A stretch of DNA of 44,340 bases from SZUA-521 sp041738285 (GTDB lineage Bacteria; Pseudomonadota; Gammaproteobacteria; Pseudomonadales; Azotimanducaceae), in assembly GCA_041738285.1 (NCBI GenBank), contig JBGSQB010000118.1, positions 1-44,340 of the forward strand, given 5' to 3'. Below, piece after piece: positions 26,670 through 35,617 of this stretch. Each line of letters begins with the position of its first letter. The first letter of the stretch is position 1. Made by a program: the position numbers and the translations under genes. A model generated the notes under the pieces. It made no database searches and was not told the origin of the DNA. It saw only the letters and a list, made by a program, of their open reading frames with translations.

Positions 26670-26708
26670 GACAACAAAAGCGGGGCCTTGCGCCCCGTTT
26701 TTGTTGTC
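26670..26708 (+). terminator. Rho-independent terminator of tRNA-Arg(ACG)
   Basis: The core stem CGGGGC/GCCCCG with a 5-nt loop is followed by TTTTT. The flanks extend the pairing to 17 bp (GACAACAAAA with TTTTGTTGTC, one G-U), so it could also work on the opposite strand. Confidence 0.92.
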
Positions 26709-26828
26709 TGCCGCATCTGGGGCAAGACGAGAACTCCACAGTTCGAAAGACGTGCAGGACAGCACTTCTGGATGCATCGCGCAGCGATGCGCCCGAGCGC
26801 AAGCGAGGGCGAGGACCATGGATGGTCC

Positions 26829-26904
26829 GAGTCAATCTCTGCGGACGCGCCAGCGAAGAGAAACGGGGCCTTGCGCCGCGCCTTTGTTGTCTGCCGCATC
26901 TGGG
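26829..26904 (+). repeat. Decayed copy of the tRNA-Arg(ACG) 3' end and terminator
   Basis: This 76-nt segment repeats 26644-26720 with scattered changes. Both contain AATCTCT, CGGACGCGCCAG, CGGGGCCTTGCGCC and TTTGTTGTCTGCCGCATCTG. The copies are offset by about 183-185 nt. In the second, the terminator stem is mutated and the 5' part of the tRNA is missing. Between them lie about 110 nt holding a 17-nt palindrome (GCATCGC-GCA-GCGATGC, near 26774-26790). The rest of 26905-27024 shows nothing recognisable. Confidence 0.8.
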
Positions 26905-27024
26905 TCCGACCAATCGCGGTCAGGCCCGCTCCCACCGAGAACCGCCACCGGCAAGATGGTGTCGGTGCCGCCATCCCGCTATTCTCTCGCGCCATCACCA
27001 CCATCGAAAACGAGGGGATCGGCC

Positions 27025-27423
27025 ATGGGCCCCAACGCCATTCGTTTGACATGCATTGTGAGTCTCGTGCTCGGACTCGTCACCAACGCCGCGCCGGCGG
27101 CGGCCGACGACACCTCCAACAAATGGCGGCTCCAGTGCAGCGGCAACGCCGAGAGCGCAGGTGAGATCACGCTGTCGATTGAACCCAAAGGGGCGGCGAC
27201 GATCGAGGCCACCATCGCAATCGCCAAGGGAACATCGGAGAACCGCGTGGCGAAAACCATCCGTGATGCACTCAAGCTGCAGTTGCCGCGGGAGGCCTAC
27301 AAGGTCGAGGTCGACGATGGCGAAGACGTCCTCGTCAAGAAGAAGCGCGGTGCGGCCAACTTTGGCCTGAAGGTCGTGAGCAACACGGTGAAAGGCGTGC
27401 GCCTGAATCCGGACAAGGAGTGA
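27025..27423 (+). CDS. Secreted hypothetical protein
   Basis: The 132-residue protein has a signal peptide (MGPNAIRLTCIVSLVLGLVT, cleavage likely after AAPAAA) and a soluble domain with KWRLQCSGNAESAGEITLSI and VEVDDGEDVLVKKKRGAANF. AGGGGA lies 7 nt before the ATG at 27025; longer in-frame starts would run through the tRNA repeat. It has one Cys in the mature part. No family recognised. It converges on the SDR gene, 24 nt away. Confidence 0.7.
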   Translation: MGPNAIRLTCIVSLVLGLVTNAAPAAADDTSNKWRLQCSGNAESAGEITLSIEPKGAATIEATIAIAKGTSENRVAKTIRDALKLQLPREAYKVEVDDGEDVLVKKKRGAANFGLKVVSNTVKGVRLNPDKE

Positions 27424-27447
27424 GAGCAAGCTGAGACATCAGCCGGA

Positions 27448-28251
27448 TCAGGTCGCGGGGGGCCGCGGCGACGCCTCCAGATCCACCCAACCGCCGACAA
27501 TACCCGCGATGTAGCCACCATCAACCACGATTTCGACGCCGTTCAACCAACCGCAGGGTCCAACGGCGAGAAACTCGATGACCTCCGCGATGTCTGCCGG
27601 TCTGCCATGGCGACCAATCTGCGCCACGCCCCAGTCGTACATTGCTGGACCGACGAGTTCACGAAATGCCGGCGTGAGCTTTGTTTCCACGGCGCCGGGG
27701 TTCACGCAATTCACGCGCACGCCGCGGCTCACGGCCAGCCCCGCCGCTCTGTAGGTGTACGCCGCCGCGCACTGCTTCGAGAACTTGTACGGATTCTCAC
27801 GCCAGGCATCGGGATGCGCGGCGAGCCACGCAAGGCCGCTGGCGAAGTCCCGGGTATCGAGCATTGAAGTCACGTCATCACGGCGTTTCTGCCAATCCCA
27901 GCCGGCCGTCGACGCGACGTTCACAACAGCGCCGCCGTCGACAATTCGCGCCAGCGCGCGCTCAACGAGGTGCCGCATGCCAAGGAAGTTCACGGCAATC
28001 GCGGATCTGTCCCCACGCGCGCCGGCGATGCCGGCTACGCTGATCAGCACATCGATCCGATCCGGCAACTTCGCAACGCAGGCATCGATCGACAACGGGT
28101 CGCCGAGGTCGCATGGGATGTACCGCACATCGGCTCTTGCGGGCTTTACGACATCGAGTACATGCACCTCGCAGTCGCGCTCGATCATTCGCTGCGCCAC
28201 CGCCGCTCCAATACCGGTGGTACCTCCCGTCAATGCAACGATCTTCGCCAT
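27448..28251 (-). CDS. Short-chain dehydrogenase, 3-alpha-HSD/coniferyl-alcohol dehydrogenase-like
   Basis: The 267-residue protein has the NAD(P)-binding motif TGGTTGIG (8-15), the catalytic Ser114 in NVASTAGW, and Tyr155/Lys159 in NPYKFSKQ. The C-terminus has the SDR strand NGVEIVVDGGY. The extended segment between the Ser and Tyr and the overall layout resemble 3-alpha-hydroxysteroid dehydrogenase / coniferyl-alcohol dehydrogenases, so it likely oxidises a bulky alcohol. I chose the ATG at 28251 giving MAKIVALTGG; upstream codons lie in the divergent promoter region shared with the amidase. Confidence 0.87.
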   Translation of the reverse strand: MAKIVALTGGTTGIGAAVAQRMIERDCEVHVLDVVKPARADVRYIPCDLGDPLSIDACVAKLPDRIDVLISVAGIAGARGDRSAIAVNFLGMRHLVERALARIVDGGAVVNVASTAGWDWQKRRDDVTSMLDTRDFASGLAWLAAHPDAWRENPYKFSKQCAAAYTYRAAGLAVSRGVRVNCVNPGAVETKLTPAFRELVGPAMYDWGVAQIGRHGRPADIAEVIEFLAVGPCGWLNGVEIVVDGGYIAGIVGGWVDLEASPRPPAT

Positions 28252-28315
28252 ACGTGCCCGCCCGAATTGACCACTGCCATCGTACACTGTCAGCCGACAC
28301 GCGCATGGAGCCGCA

Positions 28316-29815
28316 ATGATTCCGAGCGATCTCACAGCAGTCGAAGCCCGGCAACTCATTGGCGAGGGCAAGCTGTCGGCGGTGGAGTTGATGCAATCGT
28401 GCCTCGACCAGGCGAATCGCCTCGATCCGGTGGTCAATGCACTGGTGATTCGCGCCGATGAACAGGCAATGCGCGAGGCGCAACGCGCGCAGGACGCCGT
28501 CCAGCGCGGCGATGCACTAGGTCCACTGCACGGACTACCGATCGCGATCAAGGACATCCAGGACGTCGCCGGGATTCCGACCACCTATGGGAGCGTGCAA
28601 TACAAAGACAACGTCCCGGCCATCGACAGCGGCATCGTGGCGCGCATTCGGCGCGCGGGTGGCATCGTCATCGGCAAGACCAACGTGCCCGAGTCGAGCA
28701 TTGGTGCCAACACAGTGAATCGACTGTTCGGCGCGACCGGCAATCCCTTCGATGTCGCCAAGACCTGCGGCGGCTCATCCGGGGGATCGGCCGTTGCCGT
28801 CGCAACGCACATGGCGCCGCTGGCGACGGGTTCCGATCACGGCGGTAGTTTGAGAATTCCTGCGTGCTACTCGGGAGTCGTCGGCTATCGCGCAACCCCA
28901 GGCGTCGTACCCAATGAGCGCCGCACGGTCACGCAGACAAACTACAGTGTGCAGGGACCGATGGCACGAACAGTTGAGGATGCCGCCCTGCTACTGTCCG
29001 TGATTGCCGATCGCGACATCCTGCCAAGACGCGATCCAATGGCATTTCCGCTCGACGCTGCGCAGTTTCGAACACTGCACGCAGCCGATCCGAGTCGCCT
29101 GCGTATCGCGGTCAGCGCCGACCTCGGCGGCGTACTCGTCTCGCAGTCGGTGCAGCGGACGTTTCATTCGCGAATCAAGCGCATCGCTCGCATGGTGCGC
29201 CAATGCGACATGCACTCGATCGATCTCTGCCGCGCGCCGGACGTAGACTGGCACCTGCGGCAGGATCTGTTCGTGGCGCAGTACGCGCGTCAGGCCGCAA
29301 GCTGGGATGCGGACTTCAACCCCAATGTCCGTGCCACCTATGAGTCCGCCTTGCCGACTCCGATGGCGGACATCGCTGAAGCGCGGCGCACTCAGATGGA
29401 GCTGTATCAAACCTTCGCCGCGATCTTCGACGACTTCGATCTGCTCATCTGTCCCGGCGTCAGCATTCCACCATTTCCATGGAGTGAGCTGAACCCGCGT
29501 GAAATCGACGCCAAGCCGGTCGTAAACTACATGGCCTGGCTGGCACTGACCGCATCGATCACCGTTGTCGGTCACCCAGTTGTGGCGCTACCGTGTGGGG
29601 TAGACGAGTTCGGCACCCCGTTTGGCATCCAGGTGATCGGCCCGATGTATGCCGATCAAAAGTTACTCTGCGCGGCCATGGGTTTGGAGGTGTCATTCGC
29701 GCGCGATGCTGAACTCGCACGCCCACAACCGGACTTCGAGCGCCTCGCACGCACGTCTTCGGATTGCCGCACCGTCGGCCGCAGCGTGCAGACACATGCG
29801 GTCGCCGGACGGTAA
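28316..29815 (+). CDS. Amidase signature family hydrolase
   Basis: The 499-residue protein has the Ser-cisSer-Lys triad: Lys79 in LPIAIKD, cis-Ser154 in CGGSSGGSA, and nucleophile Ser178 in GSDHGGSLRIPA. Length and layout match amidases related to glutamyl-tRNA amidotransferase A, but no GatB or GatC gene is near, so a catabolic amidase is likelier. The ATG at 28316 has GGAG 5 nt upstream. It is divergent from the SDR gene and followed by the peroxiredoxin-like gene after 26 nt. Confidence 0.92.
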   Translation: MIPSDLTAVEARQLIGEGKLSAVELMQSCLDQANRLDPVVNALVIRADEQAMREAQRAQDAVQRGDALGPLHGLPIAIKDIQDVAGIPTTYGSVQYKDNVPAIDSGIVARIRRAGGIVIGKTNVPESSIGANTVNRLFGATGNPFDVAKTCGGSSGGSAVAVATHMAPLATGSDHGGSLRIPACYSGVVGYRATPGVVPNERRTVTQTNYSVQGPMARTVEDAALLLSVIADRDILPRRDPMAFPLDAAQFRTLHAADPSRLRIAVSADLGGVLVSQSVQRTFHSRIKRIARMVRQCDMHSIDLCRAPDVDWHLRQDLFVAQYARQAASWDADFNPNVRATYESALPTPMADIAEARRTQMELYQTFAAIFDDFDLLICPGVSIPPFPWSELNPREIDAKPVVNYMAWLALTASITVVGHPVVALPCGVDEFGTPFGIQVIGPMYADQKLLCAAMGLEVSFARDAELARPQPDFERLARTSSDCRTVGRSVQTHAVAGR

Positions 29816-29841
29816 TATCTGCGCTCGATGGAGGAGAAACC

Positions 29842-30483
29842 ATGAAAACGTTTCTGATCGGATTGCTGGCCGTCATCGTCATCGCGGGCGCAGGAATTGC
29901 CGTGTTTCGCGAGCCACTGAAAGACATGGCCTACGAGCGCATTGCCGCGGACGTATTCGTTGCCGAAGACACCGATTCCTACGACCCTGGCGTCGCAGTA
30001 GGCGCATTGCTGCCCCCACTACGCGCGCTGCACGACGGCGATCAGGTTACCGACGTCCGCGCATTCATGGGCACCAAGGGCGTTGCGTTGTTCGCCATCA
30101 GATCCGTTGATTGGTGACCCTATTGCATCAAGCAGCTCGTGCAGCTGCAAAGTTTCGCGGGTCAATTCGCTGACGCTGGAATCGGCATCGTTGTGCTCAC
30201 CTACGACACACCGGAACTGCAACAAGCATTCATCGACAAGTTCAACATCACTTTTCCGCTGATGTCGGACATCGATGCAACGTCGGTGAAGAACCTCGGT
30301 CTGCTCAATACCGAAAATGTGCCGGGTGATTCGGACTACGGCATTCCCTATCCGGGCGTGATCATTCTGGACAAGAACGAGCGCGTGGTCGGAAAGATCT
30401 TCCTGGAAGGCTACGTCAAGCGGGTGGATGCCGCTTCGGTACTGAAGTACGCACTGGCAACGATTGACGGCACACCGGGCTGA
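29842..30483 (+). CDS. Peroxiredoxin-like probable selenoprotein (UxxC)
   Basis: The frame of 213 codons is interrupted by one TGA (30115-30117, codon 92) and otherwise continues without shift. The context is RSVDW-TGA-PYCIKQLVQL: members of the thioredoxin/peroxiredoxin fold have W-C-P-[YF]-C here, so the TGA replaces the first active-site Cys and gives UPYC, with Cys95 kept. The N-terminus is a membrane anchor or signal (MKTFLIGLLAVIVIAGAGIA) placing the domain in the periplasm. The downstream part keeps the whole fold (GIGIVVLTYDTPELQQAFI, PYPGVIILDKNERVVGKIF). GGAGGAG precedes the ATG. A hairpin beginning at the TGA fits a bacterial SECIS. A nonsense mutation of Cys is the alternative; I favour selenocysteine. 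Confidence 0.8.
30115..30164 (+). promoter_or_regulatory. Candidate bacterial SECIS element
   Basis: A lower stem pairs TGACCC (30115-30120, including the TGA) with GGGTCA (30159-30164). An upper stem pairs GCAGCT (30132-30137) with AGCTGC (30143-30148) around the 5-nt loop CGTGC. The loop starts 20 nt after the TGA and has G as its second base, within the published limits for bacterial SECIS elements, and the whole hairpin starts at the TGA as in E. coli fdhF. The internal loop is large (11 and 10 nt), which is a weakness. Confidence 0.65.
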
Positions 30484-30508
30484 AGTCGTTCACCGAGCAA
30501 CCGCGTGC

Positions 30509-31018
30509 TCAGAGCCCGCAGTGATGTTGTACCTGACCGATCGCGACCGACGAGCCCTGCAGGTCGAAACGTACTTCCGGCAGTCCGCCTGGAGACAGAA
30601 ACAATTCGCCAGCCGACCGAAGGCCGCGTAGAAAGTCGGCTTCGATGTGCTTGGGTACCACCACGGCCTGGCCGTTTTCGGCGACGCGCCATTGCCCGAC
30701 CAACGCCGCTCCCTGGCCGAACCGCCACCGCGTTTGCTCGGTGAGAGCCACATTCCCGCCGCTCACCCGGAATCGCGCATCGGTTGCACGGCTCGCCGTC
30801 CAGCAGCGAATCAATGCGGTCACTTGCGCACTATCTGTCGTATCGGAGTCAGAAATCTGCACGGCGGCGGCAATATGCTCGCCACGGTGCATCGGATCAC
30901 GATAGAACTCGTTGCGCCAACCCGTCGTCACATCCTGTGCGTGGACCCACAACGGCAGCAACGCGCACAGCACGGTCTGGCGTGTCAGGAACCGTACGTC
31001 TACATGCAGGTGGAGCAT
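30509..31018 (-). CDS. Exported hypothetical protein
   Basis: From the ATG at 31018 the frame gives 169 residues, starting with a signal-like segment (MLHLHVDVRFLTRQTVLCALLPLWVHA) followed by QDVTTGWRNEFYRDPMHRGE. The mature part has two Cys (TALIRCWTAS and a terminal QVQHHCGL), possibly a disulfide. Longer in-frame starts would overlap the metallo-hydrolase leader. No family recognised. It is convergent with the selenoprotein gene, 25 nt apart. Confidence 0.6.
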   Translation of the reverse strand: MLHLHVDVRFLTRQTVLCALLPLWVHAQDVTTGWRNEFYRDPMHRGEHIAAAVQISDSDTTDSAQVTALIRCWTASRATDARFRVSGGNVALTEQTRWRFGQGAALVGQWRVAENGQAVVVPKHIEADFLRGLRSAGELFLSPGGLPEVRFDLQGSSVAIGQVQHHCGL

Positions 31019-31156
31019 CGCTTGACGGAGTACCACGTCAATGCAGGCTAACCTCGCTTGCGAGCGGAACGGAACACGGAGTTTGTATCGCCGTTGTCTC
31101 CGTCCCCGACCTCGCACCATACTGTCGGCATCCAGTCACGCCACACTCAGACGACC

Positions 31157-31915
31157 ATGCATATCTGTGACCGATGGTTCGAGCGCCGCACCGTAAACAG
31201 CACCATCACCTTGCTGTGGGAGCCACACGTACATCCGTTCCTGCGCTGCAATATCTGGCACGTGCGCGGCCGCGATCGCGACATGTTGATCGACACGGGC
31301 CTGGGTATCGCATCGCTCGCCGAGGAAATCGTCGATCTCACGGACAAACCATTGACCGCAGTGGCGACACATATCCACTACGATCACGTCGGCTCCATGC
31401 ACGAGTTCGATGAGCGTGTGATGCACGAGATAGAGGCGCCACGACTGGCCCACTACTCGGAATTCGCAACGCTGCGTGTGGCCGACGTACCACAGGATCT
31501 GATCCTCGCCTACGACGACCCTGCATACGGCGATTACTTCATCAAAGCCCGTCCATCCGATACGTTCACGGTCGCGTCATACGGGATCAAGGGTATCGAC
31601 GTGACGCGCACGGTAATCGACGGCGACGTCATTGACCTCGGCAATCGCCACTTCGAAGTGATGCATCTGCCCGGCCACTCTCCCGGTAGCATCGGATTGT
31701 ATGAAGCGGCGTCGAGTACGCTGTTTTCTGGCGACGCAATCTACGACGGGCCACTGCTCGACCAACTGCCGGACAGCAACGTGCCCGACTACGTCGCCAC
31801 AATGCGACGGCTACGCGGCCTGAACATCTCCGTCGTACACGGTGGTCACGAGGCGAGCTTCGGTCGGCAACGGCTGGTCGAAATTGTGGACAGATATCTG
31901 CAGTCGAACGCGTAG
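31157..31915 (+). CDS. Metallo-beta-lactamase fold hydrolase
   Basis: The 252-residue protein has the zinc motif THIHYDHVGS (His72, His74, Asp76, His77), then HLPGHSPGSIGL, GDAIYDGP and VVHGGHEASFG, giving the remaining ligands. No signal peptide is present, so it is cytoplasmic. The glyoxalase II-like metal site allows many substrates (thioesters, lactones). The ATG at 31157 has no strong Shine-Dalgarno. It converges on the TonB-dependent receptor gene. Confidence 0.88.
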   Translation: MHICDRWFERRTVNSTITLLWEPHVHPFLRCNIWHVRGRDRDMLIDTGLGIASLAEEIVDLTDKPLTAVATHIHYDHVGSMHEFDERVMHEIEAPRLAHYSEFATLRVADVPQDLILAYDDPAYGDYFIKARPSDTFTVASYGIKGIDVTRTVIDGDVIDLGNRHFEVMHLPGHSPGSIGLYEAASSTLFSGDAIYDGPLLDQLPDSNVPDYVATMRRLRGLNISVVHGGHEASFGRQRLVEIVDRYLQSNA

Positions 31916-31969
31916 CGGCGCGAGCCTCGGAATTGGTCACGTCGCCGCTTTTGGTATCGTCAATTCGCC

Positions 31970-34138
31970 CTACCACGCGAATGTCAACGTGACACCCCAG
32001 GTACGCGGCGGCTGGTACGTGTTGAGCTCCTGGCGGTAAGGGGCGAACGCGACGATGTGTGACTTCACCAGCTCGTCCGTCAGATTCTTGCCCCATACTG
32101 CAACTTCCCAGCCGCCATCCGAGGCGCGCAATGCAACGCGCGCATCGAGGAGATCGTAGCCCTCCTGCACCTCGAATGGTGTATTTGAGGCTTCGAAGTA
32201 CATCTTCGACTGGTCCGTGTAGTCGACTCGCATGAACGCGTCTCCAAGACCGGCCAGCGGGAACGTGTACTGCGCGCCGATGTTGAACTTGTTGTCCGGC
32301 GCACGTGGGAGCGTATTGCCCGAATAGTCCGCGGTCGCCCCGGACGCGAAGCTGGTGTATTCGGCATCGAGCCAGGTGTAGTTGCCGTTGATCTCGAGCC
32401 CCGCAACCGGCTGCACCACGACCTCAACCTCGATACCGTCGATTTCTGCCTCGGCCGCGTTACCGATCACCACACAGCACAGGGGAACCAGCTGCGAGAC
32501 CTGAAGATCCTCGTAGTCGGTGTGGAATCCGGCGACATTGACCCGGAGTCGGTTGTCGAACCACTGCGACTTCGCACCGAGCTCGTAAGACCAGGCATAT
32601 TCCGGGTCGTACGAGATGACGGCGCTCGCGGCGGTGCCGGCGGTGCCTTGGTAGCCGCCACTCTTGAAGCCGCGGGACGCGCTCGCATAGATCATGAGAT
32701 CCTCCTGCGCAGTCCATTGCAGCACGAACCGAGGCGTGAAAGCGTCCCAGTCTTCGTCCGCCTTGACGTCGTAGGGCACAGACAACGGCGGCGGCGTACC
32801 AGGGCCCTGGACGAGAATGCCCTGCAGGTGCGCGTCTTTCGACTCCCAGGTCATGCGCGCCCCGACGATCACGCGCAGCGACTCGATAATGTCGTACCCC
32901 AACTCGCCGAACACGGCGATGCTCTCCGCGTCCACGTCCTGCGGGAATGAAGCCTGGCCTGTCGACGCCGGAACCGGAAACAACTGGTTGAGCATCTCGT
33001 TGCGCTCGATCGTCTCCGTCAGGTAATACATGCCCACAATGCCATCGAGCCGCGCGTCGAATGCATCGAAGGCGAGCCGCAGCTCCTGGCTCAACTGGTC
33101 AGAATTCTCTCGGTTGCGGTTGATCGACTCGATCTGGGCCGGCGGATTGACTGGATTGCTGAAGAATGGGTCCTCGAAACCGAAACTCGCCTCGCGATAC
33201 GCGGTGATCGACGTGACGGTTCCAAGCGACATGGTCCAGTTGATTTCAGCCGAAATGCCCTCTACGTCGCGATCCAGGAATCCATCGGTGATGGCATTCA
33301 CGGTACGCTCGTCCGGATCCACGCCCACGCAATGGATGCCCGCTTGCCACGTCGGATCGCAGACGTTGTCGCGCGGCTTGCCTTCCTGACGTTGGCGCGT
33401 CACCTCCGCGCTGACGACGAGAGCGAAAGTGTCGTTGGGTGCGAAGCGCACGGCTGCGCGCGCACCAAAGATGTCTTCGTCATCAACGTCAGTGCCGGTC
33501 GTGGCGTTCTTGGTGTAACCGTCGTGCTGGCGGCTCACTGCCGCCGCAGATACGAAAACCGTGTCACTCAACGCGCGGTTCACACGGCCGCGAACGTCGG
33601 TGCGACCTTCGTTACCGACCGTGACAGCGACGTCGCCGAACGCATCTTCGGACGGTTTGCGCGTGACGAGGTTGACGAGACCGCCGACCACGTTCTTGCC
33701 GAACAGCGTGCCCTGCGGCCCACGCAGGACTTCCACGCGCTCGAGATCGAGCAGATCGAGATTCGCACCGCCGCCGCGGCCGATGTAAACGCCGTCGACG
33801 AACGTGACTACGGACGCGTCGCCACCTGCGTTCGAGTCGATGCCCTCGGTGCCGATGCCTCGCAATACCAGGTTCGACTCGGCAGGGTTGACCTCGGTCG
33901 CAACCATGCCGGGCGTGCGTTGCGCGACGTCTACCATCGACTCGATCCGGTTGACGCGCATCTGTTCCTCGCCGAAGGCGGTCACGGCGATTGGAACAGA
34001 CTGCTGGTTCTGCGCCACCTTCTGAGCGGTGACGACCACTTCTTCGATACCGGCAGACTCCTGCGACTCCGCCGCATGGATCGCAGGCGTCAACAGGAGC
34101 GCGATGAGAGCGGGCGCTCGATTCAGACTTCGCAACAT
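31970..34138 (-). CDS. TonB-dependent outer membrane receptor
   Basis: The 722-residue protein has a signal peptide (to about residue 23), a TonB-box-like EEVVVTAQK, a plug domain with VEVLRGPQGTLFGKNVVGG, and a beta-barrel ending in the C-terminal aromatic residue (WGVTLTFAW). It belongs to the large class of catabolic TonB receptors without heme or siderophore motifs that I can identify. A perfect GGGGAGG precedes the ATG at 34138. It is divergent from the MFS transporter, which suggests joint uptake of one compound across both membranes. Confidence 0.94.
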   Translation of the reverse strand: MLRSLNRAPALIALLLTPAIHAAESQESAGIEEVVVTAQKVAQNQQSVPIAVTAFGEEQMRVNRIESMVDVAQRTPGMVATEVNPAESNLVLRGIGTEGIDSNAGGDASVVTFVDGVYIGRGGGANLDLLDLERVEVLRGPQGTLFGKNVVGGLVNLVTRKPSEDAFGDVAVTVGNEGRTDVRGRVNRALSDTVFVSAAAVSRQHDGYTKNATTGTDVDDEDIFGARAAVRFAPNDTFALVVSAEVTRQRQEGKPRDNVCDPTWQAGIHCVGVDPDERTVNAITDGFLDRDVEGISAEINWTMSLGTVTSITAYREASFGFEDPFFSNPVNPPAQIESINRNRENSDQLSQELRLAFDAFDARLDGIVGMYYLTETIERNEMLNQLFPVPASTGQASFPQDVDAESIAVFGELGYDIIESLRVIVGARMTWESKDAHLQGILVQGPGTPPPLSVPYDVKADEDWDAFTPRFVLQWTAQEDLMIYASASRGFKSGGYQGTAGTAASAVISYDPEYAWSYELGAKSQWFDNRLRVNVAGFHTDYEDLQVSQLVPLCCVVIGNAAEAEIDGIEVEVVVQPVAGLEINGNYTWLDAEYTSFASGATADYSGNTLPRAPDNKFNIGAQYTFPLAGLGDAFMRVDYTDQSKMYFEASNTPFEVQEGYDLLDARVALRASDGGWEVAVWGKNLTDELVKSHIVAFAPYRQELNTYQPPRTWGVTLTFAW

Positions 34139-34222
34139 TGAACCTCCCCTAGGCCGAATTGAGCACATGAACTACAGCACAGTAGCGCGGTACTATGCAA
34201 GCTAAGGGAACGGAGGTGGGAC

Positions 34223-35617
34223 GTGCGAAGCCTAGCCGACGAAAACGCCAACATGATCGAAGACCTCGCGTGGCCGAGCACACCGCGGGCATGGTGGGCC
34301 GTGGCAGTACTACTTCTCGCCTACACGGCGTCATTCGTAGATCGGATGATCCTGAGCTTGCTGATCCCTGACATTCGAACGGCGTTTTCGATCTCGGACA
34401 CGCAGGTGAGCCTTCTCATGGGCTTTTCCTTCGCGATCTTCTACACAATCCTCGGGCTTCCCCTCGGCCGCGTTGCAGACCGGGGACACCGCACCCGTTT
34501 GATCGCAACAGGGATCACGATCTGGAGCGTGTTCACGGCAATCTGCGGTGTTGCGCGCGACTACTGGACACTCTTCCTTGCGCGTATCGGTGTCGGTGTC
34601 GGAGAGGCCGCGCTCTCGCCGTCGGCCTATTCGCTGCTCGGCGACTACTTCCCACGGGAAAAGCTCGGCCGTGCAATCGCAGTGTATTCGGTGGGCGTAC
34701 CGCTTGGATCAGGGGTCGCGCTCGTCATCAGCGGTTACGCAATCCGCGCGATTGAGGGAATGGGTGGCGTTGTACTTCCGCTGATCGGAGCCGTTGAGCC
34801 CTGGCGGATGACGTTCTTCCTGGTGGGACTACCCGGCCTGCTCGTGGCCCTGCTCATGCTGACCGTCAAGGAACCGATCCGGCGCGGCACCGTCACCGTC
34901 ACCGTCACCGTCACCGACGGTACGATCGCCGAGCTTCTGCAATTCGTCGCGCAGCGCCGCGCCGTTTTGCTGCCCCACTTTCTCGGACTGTCGTTGCTGA
35001 CATTCGTCGTCTACGGTTACATGGCGTGGGTGCCGACCTACTTCGCGCGCGCTTTCTCGGTGTCACCGGCCACCTTCGCGGTCCCCTACGGCATCGCCAC
35101 CGCGATCGCGGGAGCCATTGGATTGATCTTGGGTGGGACACTCGCAGACCGTCAATTCCGCATGGGAACGCTGGACGCACACCTGCGAATCGTTCGGTGG
35201 GCGGCGTTGCTCGGCTGTCCGTTTCTTGTCGCCATGGCGCTCGCACCCGGGGCCGAGACCGCACTTTGGTGCTTCACATTCGGCTTCCTAACGATATCCA
35301 TGCACGGCGGCGTCGCAGGTGCTGCGTTGCAGATGGTGACCCCCAACCGGTTGCGCGGCCAGATGACTGCGCTCTATTTCCTGGTGGCAAACCTCATCGG
35401 ACTCGGCCTCGGTCCGACTGCAATCGCGCTGACGACAGACTATTTCTACCGCGCCGACAGCGCGATCGGATATTCGCTCGCCACGATCGCCGCGATCGTA
35501 CTGCCGCTGTCGGCGATCGTATTGTCACGAGCATTCGCGCCTTTCCGTCACGCGATCGGGCACCGCCCCGCCGCTGGCGGAACCCTTGATTCCTCCACGT
35601 ACGGGATACGACACTAG
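34223..35617 (+). CDS. MFS transporter, spinster-like
   Basis: The 464-residue inner-membrane protein has about 12 spans. The MFS motif GLPLGRVADRGHRTRLIA lies between spans 2 and 3, and ARIGVGVGEAALSPSAYSLLGDYFP matches the spinster-like subgroup common beside TonB receptors. The GTG at 34223 is favoured by GGAGG 6 nt upstream. The cytoplasmic loop near residue 224-232 has a TVTVTVTV tract encoded by a hexanucleotide repeat. The stop codon overlaps the next start (TAGTG). Confidence 0.92.
   Translation: MRSLADENANMIEDLAWPSTPRAWWAVAVLLLAYTASFVDRMILSLLIPDIRTAFSISDTQVSLLMGFSFAIFYTILGLPLGRVADRGHRTRLIATGITIWSVFTAICGVARDYWTLFLARIGVGVGEAALSPSAYSLLGDYFPREKLGRAIAVYSVGVPLGSGVALVISGYAIRAIEGMGGVVLPLIGAVEPWRMTFFLVGLPGLLVALLMLTVKEPIRRGTVTVTVTVTDGTIAELLQFVAQRRAVLLPHFLGLSLLTFVVYGYMAWVPTYFARAFSVSPATFAVPYGIATAIAGAIGLILGGTLADRQFRMGTLDAHLRIVRWAALLGCPFLVAMALAPGAETALWCFTFGFLTISMHGGVAGAALQMVTPNRLRGQMTALYFLVANLIGLGLGPTAIALTTDYFYRADSAIGYSLATIAAIVLPLSAIVLSRAFAPFRHAIGHRPAAGGTLDSSTYGIRH
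34889..34918 (+). repeat. ACCGTC hexanucleotide repeat within the MFS gene
   Basis: Four perfect ACCGTC units and one ACCGAC encode (Thr-Val)4-Thr-Asp in a predicted cytoplasmic loop. Being a multiple of three, changes in copy number would not break the frame. Confidence 0.85.

Noticed and set aside
30139..30483. Separate small gene starting at the GTG at 30139
   Set aside because: It continues the frame of the upstream gene after the TGA, starts in the middle of the active-site helix and has no ribosome binding site of its own.
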